Shown piece after piece: positions 12,402 through 24,588 of a stretch of DNA of 64,000 bases. The notes below the pieces were generated by a model. The model ran no database searches. It had not been told where the DNA came from and worked only from the letters and a program-made list of their open reading frames with translations. Numbering within the stretch: the stretch's first letter is position 1; each line of letters begins with the position of its first letter. Origin of the DNA: Absidia repens (Eukaryota; Mucoromycota; Mucoromycetes; Mucorales; Cunninghamellaceae); the NCBI GenBank assembly GCA_002105175.1, contig MCGE01000024.1, positions 186,001 through 250,000 on the forward strand. The letters run 5' to 3'. Made by a program: the position numbers and the translations under genes.

Positions 12402-13715
12402 GATGACAATAATAATATAAATCAAGTAAAAATGTACAAAAGTGAAAGAAAAGTGAAAAATAAAAAAATCAACTTTATTTTTTCTGCAACCATATAAAAG
12501 GGAATAGGATTTAACATCCGACACTTTGACCTGTCGGACATTTTCAAATGTAAAACCAATCATATCGACAAGGTTAATATATGTCACATGGAGTAAGCTT
12601 GGAAATATACAAGAGTAAAAGAAACAAAGTTTTCGCACGGTGGATGACCCTTATTCAGATACACGACTTCCCAGTATAGCACTTTCTACCCTATATGGCA
12701 TTTCTGCTTTATATGGCATTTGTTCCCTTTTTTTATTTGGTCCTTCTTCCTTCATTCTCTTACTCTACATGTATAATATTGTTTGACCAATTAATATTTC
12801 CGGATAATCTTGATCTTGATCTTTTTACTTTAACACTGTAGGTTCTGTCAAATTCATTGGCGTCCAATAATGGATATTGTATAATACCCTTTTTTTGTCT
12901 CCACTTTTTTTTTGACTTTCTTGATAAACGGCATGACTCATCCACTCCATTGGAGTACCCTTTTTTCTGATTTGAATGACAGCAATGAGATAGACTTCAG
13001 CAACTTGGATTTTTTTTTTTTATGATTCAAGATACGTGCTACCTCATTGTACCCTTAATTTACCATCGATTATTTAATGATATGATACAATCATTCCTTT
13101 CTCTCAATGTTTATATTCTGTTTGACGCACTTGTAATCTTACCACACAAAAAAAAAAGGAAAAAAAAAAACGAATGATATTTGGCTGGTTCTTCTTATCA
13201 ATCCCTTGGGGCCGGAGTTCAGCAATATTTCCACGAATTGGATGATTTCTACCACATTCTTCGCCTGACCTATGTAACACAAAGGAAAGGAAATCGCCTC
13301 TCGAAGTGTTTAGTCCGCTTCTCCACTCGATTCTTATCAGTATACTTTAATGAGCCAATCATTTTCATTCATCATGGATTTTGAATATCGTAATCGCCAT
13401 CGTCAATTGTTTGATTTCATGATCCCAGGGCAACTCCAAAATAGGGATTTGAAACTTCGGACGTTTAATTTCCTCAAATACGCTTTGACTGGCCCCTGTT
13501 TTTTTTTTTTTTTTTTTTTTTGTCGCTCCTCTTTGCTTTAACCTCCTTGTTGCCTTTCATGAATTGAAACTACGGATTTGCACTTTTTATTTCTTCCTCA
13601 CAACAAATGGAAGAACAATCATAATGTTATCTATACCCTTTTTACAAAAACGATCAATATGTATATATACGAATACCACTGTTGCAACATCTTACTGGTA
13701 ACAAAATGACTGAAA
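12402..13715. other. Intergenic DNA upstream of the OPT gene
   Basis: T/A-rich tracts and short open frames only; none shows a recognisable domain. The only motif I would point to is ATGACTCAT at 12933-12941. Confidence 0.5.
12933..12941. promoter_or_regulatory. Gcn4/CPC1-type palindrome ATGACTCAT
   Basis: This is the exact 9-bp binding palindrome known for Gcn4-class bZIP activators. It lies about 530 bp upstream of the OPT transporter start. Function is inferred from motif and position only. Confidence 0.4.
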
Positions 13716-15634
13716 ATGAAGCATGGCTATCAATTCCCTTACGATACTAATCTTTTATTACAATGGACTGCCTCTCTTTCTCTTGACTTTTTTCTTTTAT
13801 TACGTCCTCATTCATTTTGCCACTGTTTTTCAAGAACAATATTTGGACGCGACTTGGAATCTAGTGAAGGAATGGCCTGAGGCGATGGAACAAGACTTCA
13901 GCTCCTCTTCTTGGCTATGGGCTACTCATGCTCGTCAAATATCATTTTTTATATATATGTCTATTTTTCATGCATGTATATATTATTCTTGACTGTTTAT
14001 GATCATGTCATGGTGGTGACTTGTATAGGTACAATGGTACTAAGTGTCCTTTATCGATACGGAAGATCCGGCATTCAAGGCAAGTCAAGACCATCGTAGC
14101 AAAATATATGTCAAATCTCATGATATCTCTGTGATTGATCCTTTTACAAGCGTTTGTGGAATTTCTCTAATCAAATTGTACGTTGACAATAATGACTACC
14201 CTCTACTGATTTTTTTTTTCTCGTTAGGGCGAAATCAACAGCACATTGCAAATTGTGTAATAAATGTCTCGGAGGAATGGATCACCACTGTAAATGGCTT
14301 AACTGTTGTACTGGTTTGGAAATTATAGGTAAGAGCTGGGAAAGATGTTGAAATTTATAATGTCACAAATTCTGAAACGCCCCCTTGTATTGTTGTAGAG
14401 TTTTCTTCTTTCTGTTGGTATTTGCTTTTATTTTTTTGCTGTGGTACTCAAGTCTCGCTCTTTATGTGGTGTTTTTATGCTTTTATAGAAGAAATACATT
14501 CATGGCTCATGGTAAACAAAACAAAAACAAAAACAAATCATTTAGGATCAAACCATTATACGACACTCATCACGTTTTAATTTCTTTCAGTGATACAAAT
14601 GCTCAACTTGATTCAAGATAAAAACCCCTTGGAAACAATGACCCAAAAGTACTATCTGTTTATGGCGATTGCATGTTTTGTGGCAATATTTGCAGTGACC
14701 GCATTATTGGCTACGACCTGGTTATTGGGCTTTCACATTAGGCTAGGTACAACAAAGAAAGAAAAAGAAAAATGCCTGGGTTTTGTTTATAGAAAACTAA
14801 TAACTTTTTTTTTAGCCTTTTAGGATATGACTACTATTGAATTCATTAATCACTCAGTGTATCAATCTACACTAGATGACGATGATTCGACAGACACTGA
14901 CGACGAAGAGGATGGCTACTTTGACGATTCCAATCGCATCTATGACCAGGAGCAAGATTTGGACGATGAAACGGACGACAAATTCTGGCGAAGATCTTGG
15001 AGAACAAACATGTCGGGGTCGCTAAAACAAGAAGGACATGTGATAGGTGTTTTGATTGCTCGGATACACAAAACGTTACGACGATTGACTGGGTCTGTGG
15101 GACAACAATATGGTTTATTGGTTAGCAATGATGATGATGATAGTGGTAGCACCAGTGATGGATTCAGGACGGGAAAGCTTTTTTACTGGTATGAAAAATG
15201 CAGCACAGTAGGTCATTGAAAAAACCATAGACGACGACAACGAAAATACCGATCAGCAGAGAGGAGCCGACAAAATGGTAACAACACATAGAAACGACCG
15301 GATTCACTCAGAAATGCAAAATGGTATCAATTTCAAGGAAATGCTTCCAACAAAAACAACGCGACCGATGATGACAACTTTGAATAACGATAGGTCTTAT
15401 GATACTGATATGGGATTGGACATTGGACACAAATATCTTGGATCAAAATTAAATGACTATAGATCAACATCACGAATCTCAGCAACCGATACCTCCTATC
15501 ACCTCTTGAAATGCCGTTCAGTATTCTCCTCACCACCTTCGTCATTCAAAACAGCTCAAATCTTGGACAGATCGGATACTGAAGTGAAAATGCATCTATC
15601 CTTATGCATCCAGGACACGATATCAATAGATTAG
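13716..15634 (+). pseudogene. DHHC palmitoyltransferase-like locus with several frame breaks
   Basis: The pieces of a DHHC protein S-acyltransferase are in order but not in one clean frame. They are: MKHGYQFPYDTNLLLQW at 13716; a first membrane segment (LFLLTFFFYYVLIHF) one frame over; SFIDTEDPAF before the zinc domain; [11 protein letters not shown] and the catalytic [11 protein letters not shown] (about 14225-14325); a third and fourth membrane segment (VFFFLLVFAFIFLLWYSSLA, FMAIACFVAIFAVTALLA); then MTTIEFI, the family TTxE motif. An acidic tail follows (TDDEEDGYFDD), then a Ser/Thr-rich tail in another frame ending 15634. Breaks: near 13775 in the first membrane segment, at the last intron (about 14747-14824, phase mismatch of one base), and near 15217. 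The zinc domain has CGIS where the family usually has CxxC. It may be a pseudogene or a real gene with assembly indels; the active-site Cys is intact. Confidence 0.7.
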
Positions 15635-16010
15635 ATCGCTTTCTCCTCTAGTTGTGAACATTAGGCATTATTATTCAGCAATAGTATTAGTATTAGTAGT
15701 AGTCTCTTATACCCTTAGCTTGGCTTATAGTCCACCCACTTTTTTTTTCTTTTTTGATTTATCATAATAAAGGCAACGATTAGCTCATCACATGGTTAGA
15801 AACAAATGGATTCTGTTACATTAGTGCGGGCTTTTTAAGATTTGAATGATTGTTGATTGTTAGGTCTACATGAAAAAGTCTATTTTCCGGGTATTCTTCA
15901 CTCACCACATTCCCTCCTTTTTTCCTCTTCTTTTCTTTTTTTAAATATATACTCTCTATTATTTTCTATCTTCTCATTTTTATTTTTGCAAACTGTTCAA
16001 TATTATCACC

Positions 16011-17350
16011 ATGCCTTTATTGTCAATCGAAATGGAAAACGACACTATTTGTATAGAAAGTGGATATTCATCTAATCGTATTTCTGGACATCTTTTATTG
16101 AAAAATGAATCCAACGATGATGATATTTTGTTACCAAATGCCCTGCATGATTGTATGGCACATATACGATTGATTGGCAAAGAAAAAATTAAGCAACACG
16201 ACAATGATATCATCATCATCGACGACACCTACAGCCTATCATCATCAGACTGGCAATATAATCACACATATCAGGGGTATCTTCTTTTTTTAATATTCCT
16301 CTTTCAGGGGATATTCCTATTTCATTCACAAATGATAATGGATGTATAGAATATTCACTCACCTCGACCTTGCGGGGTTTCAATAATATTAATCTTCGCT
16401 CAATGCAGCCTTTGATTTTATACCGAGGATTATCCAATTCACCCAGTGTCTTGACCTCGTGTTCAGCCTCTTCATTATCATCAACATCATCCACATCATC
16501 ATTTACATCGCCTTCTTTTATTCCTTCTACAACATCATTATCATCAATACCAGCCGCTTCATTTTCGTCACGAGCAACTGGATTTAATGATAGGTCGAAG
16601 CTTTGCTGGGGAATGTCGGATCAATCTCAATGGCAATACGAATTAGAACTACCTCAACTGATAGACGCATCGCAATCTTTCGTATTCACTCTTCGTACTC
16701 GTATGCGCTGTTTTTCTGAAAATCATTTCTTATCGTCATCAAGAAAAAAACCCGCATCTTTGGAATCTTGTATGATTGGTGTTCAGCTTTATGAATCTGT
16801 TCAAATAGGGTAAGACAATCGTCATTGTTCGTTATTATCATAAAAAAAAAAGAGCTCATTGAGGGGTTTTATTTATATATTTGGTATTCATAGTGAGTGC
16901 TTTTTTTCTGGTACCTGAATTTAAAATAAGCTTTTTTTTTTTGGTTTTCATGGTAGGTCTAATTCGATATCGCATAAGACTTTAATGACGACGAGTCATG
17001 TCCTTTCACAACCCTCGCTTACATGGACAAGCCCGTGCACAATTGCGCTCGACTTGATTCAAACGCCGACTTCAAGCACTTTGTATAGCTCTCGGATCAA
17101 AGTCAACCATCATTTACAAATAGTCTTGAACTACTGTTCTCCCCAAGGTCAAAATGATCGTATATGTTTTGATTGCATTGTACCTTTAATAGCACCACCG
17201 CCTTCTCATCTACAGTCTAACTGTAACCATGTCGTCGATACAATGATGAACATGATGATACAACCACCAACAAATGAAAAAGCGTTTCCTGTTTGGTTCA
17301 ATCATACACCTGATTTGACTTTAAATAGTCCCCACACTGTTATGTTGTAA
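16011..17350 (+). CDS. Arrestin-like protein
   Basis: Exons 16011-16276, 16308-16809 and 16949-17350 encode about 390 residues. The N-terminal arrestin fold is shown by SSNRISGHLLLKNES, CMAHIRLIGKEKI, then HTYQG. In the next exon come IPISFTNDNGCIEYSLTSTL and a Ser/Thr-rich disordered loop (SCSASSLSSTSSTSSF). The last exon has the second beta-sandwich (SSRIKVNHHLQIVLNY, CIVPLIA). Fungal arrestin-related proteins recruit ubiquitin ligases to membrane transporters; I see no clear PY motif. The first intron (GTATCT to TTTCAG) leaves the frame off by one, at a GGGG run (16274-16277); one fewer G would restore it. The third exon joins cleanly with GGG. Family assignment is good; integrity of the first join is open. 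Confidence 0.75.
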
Positions 17351-17434
17351 TCTTTTCCCTATGTTCTTCACACATAAAGGTCGGATATAAATAAAATACA
17401 TTCCCGTATTTCTTGACAATTGCTTTGTTTGCCC

Positions 17435-17441
17435 TGACTCA
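17435..17441. promoter_or_regulatory. TGACTCA motif
   Basis: A Gcn4/AP-1 core 7-mer just downstream of the arrestin-like gene. No target gene is close in a promoter position, so it may be a chance match. Confidence 0.15.
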
Positions 17442-17518
17442 AAAAGCCAAAAAAGGTCACACGGACATTTAAAAAGCTCAACTTTACTTTTTTTTGGTCT
17501 TCTTTTTCTTCCCCTCCT

Positions 17519-17519
<1 letters not shown>

Positions 17520-17567
<48 letters not shown>
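17520..17567. repeat. Poly(T) tract, about 48 bp
   Basis: Uninterrupted run of T on the plus strand between the arrestin-like gene and R4. Run length from an assembly may be inaccurate. Confidence 0.9.
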
Positions 17568-17571
<4 letters not shown>

Positions 17572-17599
17572 AAAATACCAATGGCAGCCTCAATGGAAT

Positions 17600-18015
17600 A
17601 ACGGATATATTGGATTAGTGTTAGAATGGGAACTAGGGACATTTTGAAAATGAAATACAAACATCATGGGGAAAGCCTTTCATTTTGAATTCAAGATTTT
17701 GAACCACCTCGTTTAGACTTCCATGTAGCGATTAGCCTAGTGTTAGTTATCATAGTTTGCATCTGTATCTGAATAAATCAAGTCCTGTCTTTTTATTATT
17801 ATTATGTCTCTTTCATTCGTTACGTTGTTCTTCAACAGTAGATTCCTTTTTATATTCATCACTTCGCTGATTTAGTTCAGTGTTGACCATCCCAGTTTAT
17901 GATGGTTTGTACTTCATTAAAATATACCTTATAATAAAGTCTTTAACAACCATTTGACTCAAATCCATGTTGACAGTAGATCGAACCTTTTTATTTTGAA
18001 ATTATATATAGTATA
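17600..18015 (+). repeat. R-family dispersed repeat, copy R4
   Basis: Core: GGATTAGTGTTAGAATGGG, then CATTTTGAAAATGAAATACAAACATCATGGGGAAAGCCTTTCATTTT (17640-17690), then the TTAGTGTTAG and AATAAATCAAGTCCTGTCTTTTTATTA unit near 17770-17800. A further CATTAAAATATACC unit is near 17915. Head with CACGTG not seen. Confidence 0.75.
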
Positions 18016-18565
18016 GCAACCAGTCCCTCTGCGTGTTTCATACGCATTTCATACCGTCACTTTGGGAAATCATATCGAAGTTCAAGAGTTTTTGTTTTTT
18101 ATTGAATATCATATACATAGTAGAAAATAATGACTAATATATTACACTAGACTGCTGTATACTATAACAGACTAGACGAATTTGCTCTATGTTATGATAC
18201 TGAGGTGATTGATTGTATGATAACAAATGTCTCTAAAAAATTCGCCATTATTGGTGCAGGGCAAATATAGCAAAATTGAATCCACCGGCGAAACATTTTT
18301 GCAATTGTAAAGAAGTACGGGGATGCAACAAAATCCATACATCAAAACTATCACTTCCCTTTTATCGTCAAAAAAATAATTCAAGATTACAAATAGTGCA
18401 ACACCGTAGTCGATTTCATTGCTGATCAATATTTTTTTTATTGTAGTTGTAGAATGTAAAAAAAAAAAATCATTTCATATTCATGTATGTAAATACGTAC
18501 AAATAAATAAAGATAAAAAAAGTATATATAAAGCTAAAAACTAAAAACTAAAATGTAGGGGAAGC
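18016..18565. other. 3' flank of homocitrate synthase, no gene seen
   Basis: AT-rich DNA without a supported coding region. On the minus strand AATAAATAAAG near 18500-18510 is in reverse sense, so no clear poly(A) signal for the minus-strand gene was pinned down. Confidence 0.4.
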
Positions 18566-20074
18566 CTAGTTACTAGGGGTAGAATTCATGGCAGCAATCA
18601 TATCCGGGGTTTCAATCTTGTCCAGTATGGATGCATGTAAACCTTGATCCTTCGCTTGATGATAAGTACGCAACAAAGTATCCACATCATCCAATGAGAG
18701 AGGCCGCACATCTGCCAATTCTTTGATCTTTTGAGTGACATGCTTAGCATCATCATCAGTCAATCCTAAATTGAGTTGTTCGACACGGTTCTTGACAGCA
18801 TTCCAGCCAGTAAGACGATGGCCAATGGAGACATAGCGGTTCATTCCAAAATCGGTAGGGTTGAGGATTTCATAAGTCGAAGGGTTGTTCAGAATGGCCT
18901 TGGCATGGATCCCAGCTTTGTGAGTGAAAGCACAGTATCCAGTAATATAGTTGTTGAAGGGCACCGTCACTTCCACTGATTCGGCAACAATGTTTTCAAC
19001 ATCACGGATCTGGGTCAAATCGTACTTATTCATCACATAATCCTTATCCGCCGTATACATCCTAGCCAATAAACCTCCAAGTGGTGTAATGCCATTTCGT
19101 TCCCCAATTCCCAAAACGGAGGTATCGATGTGAGTGGCACCGGCTTCCAATGCTGTTTTTTTTTTTTTTTTTGGAAGATGAGAAGAAAAAGGGAGGGTTT
19201 TATTTAGTGCATGGGTTCCATTTCCGTTTTCTGGTTTTCTTTTTCTTTTTCCCTATTACTTACCAGCATAAGCATTGGCAATAGCACAACCAGTATCGTT
19301 ATGGAAATGGCATTCGATATCACAACTGACGACGCTTCGTAACGTACGGACCAATTCATAAACTTGACGAGGGTTAGCACATCCAACGGTATCAGCAATA
19401 CCAACACGAGTTACACCGATCTTGTCCACCGCCTTGTAAATGGAAAGCAAATCCACCAAATCGCTTCTGAATGAGTCTTCTGTGCTGAATCGAACCTCCA
19501 GACCTTTGCTTTTGATATAAGTGATGACTTCAATGGCCTTTTGAGTGATATAGTCCATATCCTTTCCATGAGAGAATTCACGAAGATAACTTGAGGTTCC
19601 AATCACAACATCAAGCCCATCCACACCGGTATCAATGGCAAGCTTGGCGTCGTCCATATGGCAGCGTGTATGCGTCAAAATCTTGGCCTTCAAACCGAGA
19701 TTGGAGATCACACGGCAGTCGTTCAATGATTGCTCAGAGGCGGCAGGGGAAGTCAGTTCAAGATAGTCGACTCCAATAGCATCCAATGCCTTTGCAATCT
19801 CCACCTTTTTTTCCGTGTCAAAAAATGCATTGGCAAACTGTTCACCCTCTATATAATGATATAGTAAAGTATGAGTAAAAAAAAGTATCTATGTTGTATA
19901 TGATGCCTTGTTGTTGAATTTACCGCGTAGAGTTGATTCAATAATCTTGAAGTTTGAGATATTTGACATTGGATCAGGATATTTAGGCATGTAAGGCGAG
20001 GCAATGGGTTCTCTTGGTCTGGAAGCATCGCTGCTTTTCAAACCATTGTCGATGTTAGTCGCAGGGTTGGCCAT
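18566..20074 (-). CDS. LYS20/LYS21: Homocitrate synthase
   Basis: Three minus-strand exons (20074-19924, 19848-19264, 19152-18566) give about 440 residues, the usual length. The enzyme condenses acetyl-CoA and 2-oxoglutarate to homocitrate, the first committed step of the fungal alpha-aminoadipate route to lysine. The TIM-barrel DRE-TIM signatures are clear: [19 protein letters not shown] spans the first intron and holds the catalytic Arg. [12 protein letters not shown] and [16 protein letters not shown], with the metal-binding HxH, follow. Exon 3 has [33 protein letters not shown] and the regulatory C-terminal region. The start gives [16 protein letters not shown] with no obvious mitochondrial presequence. 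It is divergent from MTHFR, sharing a 1-kb intergenic region with a TGAGTCA motif. Confidence 0.97.
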
Positions 20075-21119
20075 TATAAAAAGAGTTGGGGGAGGGCGAA
20101 TTTAATAAATGTGAGTAAAAGTAAAGAGAAAAAGAATATATAACAAAAAAAAAAAAGATCGCTAGGCTTTATATTCAAAAGATTATCTCTCAACAGACTA
20201 TGGCGGCATTTCAATTTATGCATCATAAATAGATATCTGCCAATTGATTATCTGGTGGGATTTTTTTTGATGGGCGGTGTTCTGATTCTCATGTCTGCTG
20301 TGACGAGTTTTCGGGTTTCCATTTATATATATCCCATCTAAACTGTCAACACGACATAAATATACATTGATAAAAAATATTGGTGATGAGAAGGCAGGGT
20401 CTTTTTTTATTCGATATTAGAGAATGAATCTACACTACTTGGGTATATATATATATATATATATATATTCAGGCGCAATAAGCACAAATTGATTGGAGGA
20501 AAAAGGGGTGCCCATGAAACGCTAAGTAGTTAGCAAGGTCTCTCATTCATCTTACAGCTTACTAGACATGAATTTATGATGAATTAGATATCTTCTTGGC
20601 TATCTATGCAATGGAAATGGTGTCCTTTTTTTTCGGTATATAGTTCTGCGGGAATACAGTTTTCACTATTGAAACACAGAAATTAAACATGACAGATCAA
20701 TTAGCCCTACCTGACGACACAGTAAAATTCAAATATCCCCGTAACCTACTGATCTTTTAAAGCCGGAAAAGTAGTTACGCCCAAATTTCATAAAGCGAAA
20801 GTGAGGGGTTTATACAAAGGCCCTGCTTCGATAGTAAATTCTAGCAGATCAAATCAATTTTGACGGGATTTAAATACTGTTCTCACACATTTTGACTGGA
20901 GCATAAGAATCAATCAGCAAAAAAAGATCGATTGAGTCACTCCGGCGCATGTTTCTGGCGTATCTCGAATTTCATTGGTTGACGGGGATTCATCAATCAG
21001 CAAAAAAGAAAAAAAGGCCAATCTTTTTTTTTCCTTTTCTTTCTTATTTCTTTTCCTCATTTCTTTTCTCTCCACTCACTCTCTTATTACTATTACAATA
21101 TATCCCACCGGCATATAAT
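20075..21119. promoter_or_regulatory. Divergent intergenic region between homocitrate synthase and MTHFR
   Basis: It holds the promoters of two divergently transcribed genes. Visible are an AT dinucleotide run at about 20444-20468, a TGAGTCA motif at 20933-20939, and pyrimidine-rich DNA directly before the MTHFR start. No coding region is supported. Confidence 0.55.
20933..20939. promoter_or_regulatory. Gcn4/CPC1-type site TGAGTCA
   Basis: A Gcn4-class core 7-mer about 180 bp before the MTHFR start and about 860 bp before the homocitrate synthase start. Amino-acid starvation control is known for such genes in fungi; binding here is inferred. Confidence 0.35.
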
Positions 21120-23273
21120 ATGAAGGTTATTGACAAAATTAACGCTGCTGAAAAAGAAGGTCGTCTATTTTGGTCGTTTGAGTATTTTCCACCAAAAACA
21201 GCACAGGTAACGAACGCTCTTATAATAGAAAAGAGGTCCAAGGAAAGGAAATAGGGGCATTTCGATCAACAGAAATAACAAGTACTCACACTATTTGTTC
21301 TTTATTTCTTTATATATATATATATTTTATTAAGGGCGTGCAAAACTTGTACGATCGTATGGAACGGATGCAACGTATGGGCCCTGAATTCATTGACGTG
21401 ACATGGGGTGCAGGTGGAACAAGTGCTGACTTGACTACTGAATTGGTATCAACTGCTCAATCAGTCTATGGGTTGGAAACAATGATGCATTTGACTTGTA
21501 CCAATATGCCTGTGGAAAAAATTGATAATGCGCTCAAGGTACGTATACATATATAGGGTCGGTATTTATGCTGAGGGAAGAGAGTTACTCAATGGTTATG
21601 TATTTATTGGATCAGGCGGCAAAAGAGTGCGGTTGTCAAAACATTTTGGCTCTTCGAGGCGATCCACCCAAGGGGCAAAGCAACTGGGAATCATGTCAAA
21701 ATGGCTTCGAACATGCGGTAGATTTAGTGAAATATATCCGTCAACAATACGGTGATTACTTTTGTATTGGTGTTGCTGGTCATCCTGAAGGTCACTCTGA
21801 CTGCCCGGACAAGGAAGAAGATCTATTGCATTTGAAGGAAAAGGTGGACGCCGGCGCTGATCTGATCGTGACGCAACTTTTTTTCGATGTGGATGCTTTT
21901 TTGGATTTTGTCAAACGTGCCCGTGCTATTGGTATCAGTTGCCCAATTCTTCCTGGTGTCTTTCCCATTCAAAACTACACAGGCTTGAAACGTGTTATCT
22001 CTTTCAGCAACAACTTTGTACCTCAGAAAATTTGGGACGACTTGGAACCCTTGAAAGAAGATGATGCTGCTGTCAAGGAATACGGAATCAATCTCACCAT
22101 CGAATTCATTCACAAATTTCAACAAGCTGGAATCAATGGCTTCCATATCTATACATTCAACTTGGAAAGATCAACTCGCCTTATTTTGGAACGTTTGAAT
22201 CTGGTGGCTCCTACAGAATCTGTCAAACCTTTACCTTGGCTTCCGGTAAGGAGAAAAAACCAAAGACATGAAACCAACCGAGAGTACTAATGCTTTATAC
22301 ATATATATGCTGTTATTTTAGGCACTCACTCAAAAACGAGCCAAAGAAAATGTACGACCTATCTTCTGGAAGAATCGCACCAAAAGTTATCTTCAAAGGA
22401 CAGAATTCTGGGATGAATTTCCAAACGGACGGTGGGGTGATTCTCGGTCTCCAGCGTTTGGTGAATTGGACGGATGGGGTGTTTCTCTAAAATACTCTGA
22501 CGAACAGTGTCAGGAAATGTGGGGCCAACCTGAAACAGTGGATGATATTGCAGTTGTGTTTGCCAAATACTGTAAAGGGAAAATCGCAGGTATTCCTTGG
22601 AGTGCGCAGCCTTTGGAAGCTGAAACTGAAACAATCCGTCAACGACTTGCTGGCATCAATCTGTTGGGTTACTTGTCAATCAACTCTCAACCTGCTGTGA
22701 ATGGCGTCAAGAGCTCACATTCTACTTATGGCTGGGGCCCGAAAAATGGCTATGTATATCAAAAGGCTTACCTGGAATTCTTTGTTTCCCCTGCAAAACT
22801 AGATGATCTGATTGAAAAGATTGGAAAGGATCCAAACGTTACTTATTATGCCGTTAACAAACAGGTAAAAAAAAAAAAAATCAATGCCACTCTTAATAAA
22901 TTATGCTGACTCCTTTTTTTTTTTTTTTTTTGCTCCATAGGGCGATTTACGGGCAAATACACAAAGTGATCATCCAAATGCTGTGACGTGGGGTGTATTC
23001 CCAGGCAAGGAAGTGGTACAACCAACGATTGTGGAATCAACAGCATTCATGGCATGGAAGGATGAAGCATTTGAACTATGGAATGAATGGGCCCGTATTT
23101 ATGACCGCAAAACCAAGTCAGCGGACCTGATTTTGGATATCGCCAATAGCTGGTATTTAATCAACATTGTACACAACGACTTCCAAGATGAAGGTGGTAT
23201 TTGGCGTTTGTTTGACCTGGAAATCGATGGAGAAATATCTAGAAAAATTAGACAGAATGGTAGTGATTATTAG
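21120..23273 (+). CDS. Methylenetetrahydrofolate reductase
   Basis: Five exons (21120-21206, 21335-21538, 21616-22245, 22322-22864, 22941-23273) encode about 598 residues, matching fungal MTHFRs. It reduces 5,10-methylene-THF to 5-methyl-THF for methionine synthesis, with FAD. The catalytic TIM barrel starts [13 protein letters not shown], with the conserved catalytic Glu. [30 protein letters not shown] and [14 protein letters not shown] follow, and [12 protein letters not shown] closes the barrel. A linker (PLPWLP) leads to the C-terminal regulatory domain typical of eukaryotic enzymes, which binds S-adenosylmethionine ([28 protein letters not shown]). The start was chosen at the first ATG that gives [26 protein letters not shown] near 23376 is a plausible poly(A) signal. 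Confidence 0.97.
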
Positions 23274-23664
23274 AGACATTTAATTAGTCGTAGTGTAGTT
23301 AGATCAGTCCTTTAGTATTATTATTGGCATTGTTTTTATTTTATGTGATTGTTTTCTTTTATCAAACATATTTGAAATAAACTGATACCGGTATATATAT
23401 TGTCTTTGCCCCAATCTTCCATTTTGAAAAAGTAAATGACGATATCTTAGAACCACTGGTCTTCTTTCTTTTTAAATTACTGGCCACAGTCGCATTTCTG
23501 GTGCGGAGCCCTCTGACCAAATCCTACAATTTTCAGGACTTTGTCGCTCCAAGGGGAAAGCAAAAACGATGTAGTTAGGGTGCTTGTGAAAAAATCGCCT
23601 TTGGCATTTGAAGTTGATGGGTTTTGAATGAGGGGTCAAAGAATTGCAATAGTACGGTTTTTAC

Positions 23665-23698
<34 letters not shown>

Positions 23699-24474
23699 GT
23701 GGGTAAACTAAAATACCTTCAACCAGCAACTTTTCATGCACTAGTTGCTGTTTGTTTTTTTATTCTTCCTTCGCTGTCCTTTTTTCATGAGGCCACCACG
23801 TACATTTTCTGAATGCATTTAAGAAATCACTTTCATTCTTGTCATACATTTAAAGCCCCGTCACAGTAGACGGATCACTGAGCATGACGACTGATCGATG
23901 TTGTCTCATACTTAATTCCTTTTTTCTCACACCACCCACAACAGTTTTTCTTTCTTTCTATATATGTACACGCACATGCATAATCACTGTACTGAACAGT
24001 TTAGATATACCCGTTCGACAAGACAAACTAAGCGTTTGAAAAAAATACTAAAAGCAAACATACAATACACATTTTATTTAAACGCTGGCGTAAATTATGA
24101 TAACTAAACTAAAATATATAGGACAGTGCCATAGAACCTATCTAAAGGTGACGTGTTTAAAGCTATATGTGAGTAGATAAAGTGGCGGTATGTTTTTGTA
24201 GAGCAAACATAACGTCATATAAGCTATTCCAATTAAAGAAGGTAAGCTAACCTATGGAGAGTGGGAAGCTAATCTACAGTGAAGTTGCCAAACCAAACTA
24301 GGACGGATTGCTTCATCTTGCCTGCAAAGGCCTTACGAGAAGAAAACAACTATCCTGCAGATATTGAATGATAATGGCTACTGTCATGACAAGAGAACCA
24401 CAATGCTGATAATGTTGTATGGTGTTGACTGTTGTAAAAAAAGAAAGGAAAAGGAGGTCTAGAGACCTCAAAAA
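23274..24474. other. 3' flank of MTHFR and unassigned intergenic DNA
   Basis: Contains an A run at about 23666-23696 and AT-rich DNA. No gene, RNA or R copy was recognised before 24475. Confidence 0.45.
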
Positions 24475-24535
24475 AAATATTTCAAATTCCGCGCACGTGA
24501 ATATTTATTTACTCCCACTCTTTTGTTTTCTTTTT

Positions 24536-24588
<53 letters not shown>

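Noticed and set aside
13181..13541. Two plus-strand frames upstream of the DHHC locus
   Set aside because: No recognisable motif, and one ends in a poly-Phe run from a T tract; probably chance.
14020..14050. A further frame break in the DHHC locus at about 14045
   Set aside because: A donor at the GTATAT near 13973 and an acceptor at TACTAAG (14047) keep the frame into SFIDTEDP, so no break is needed there.
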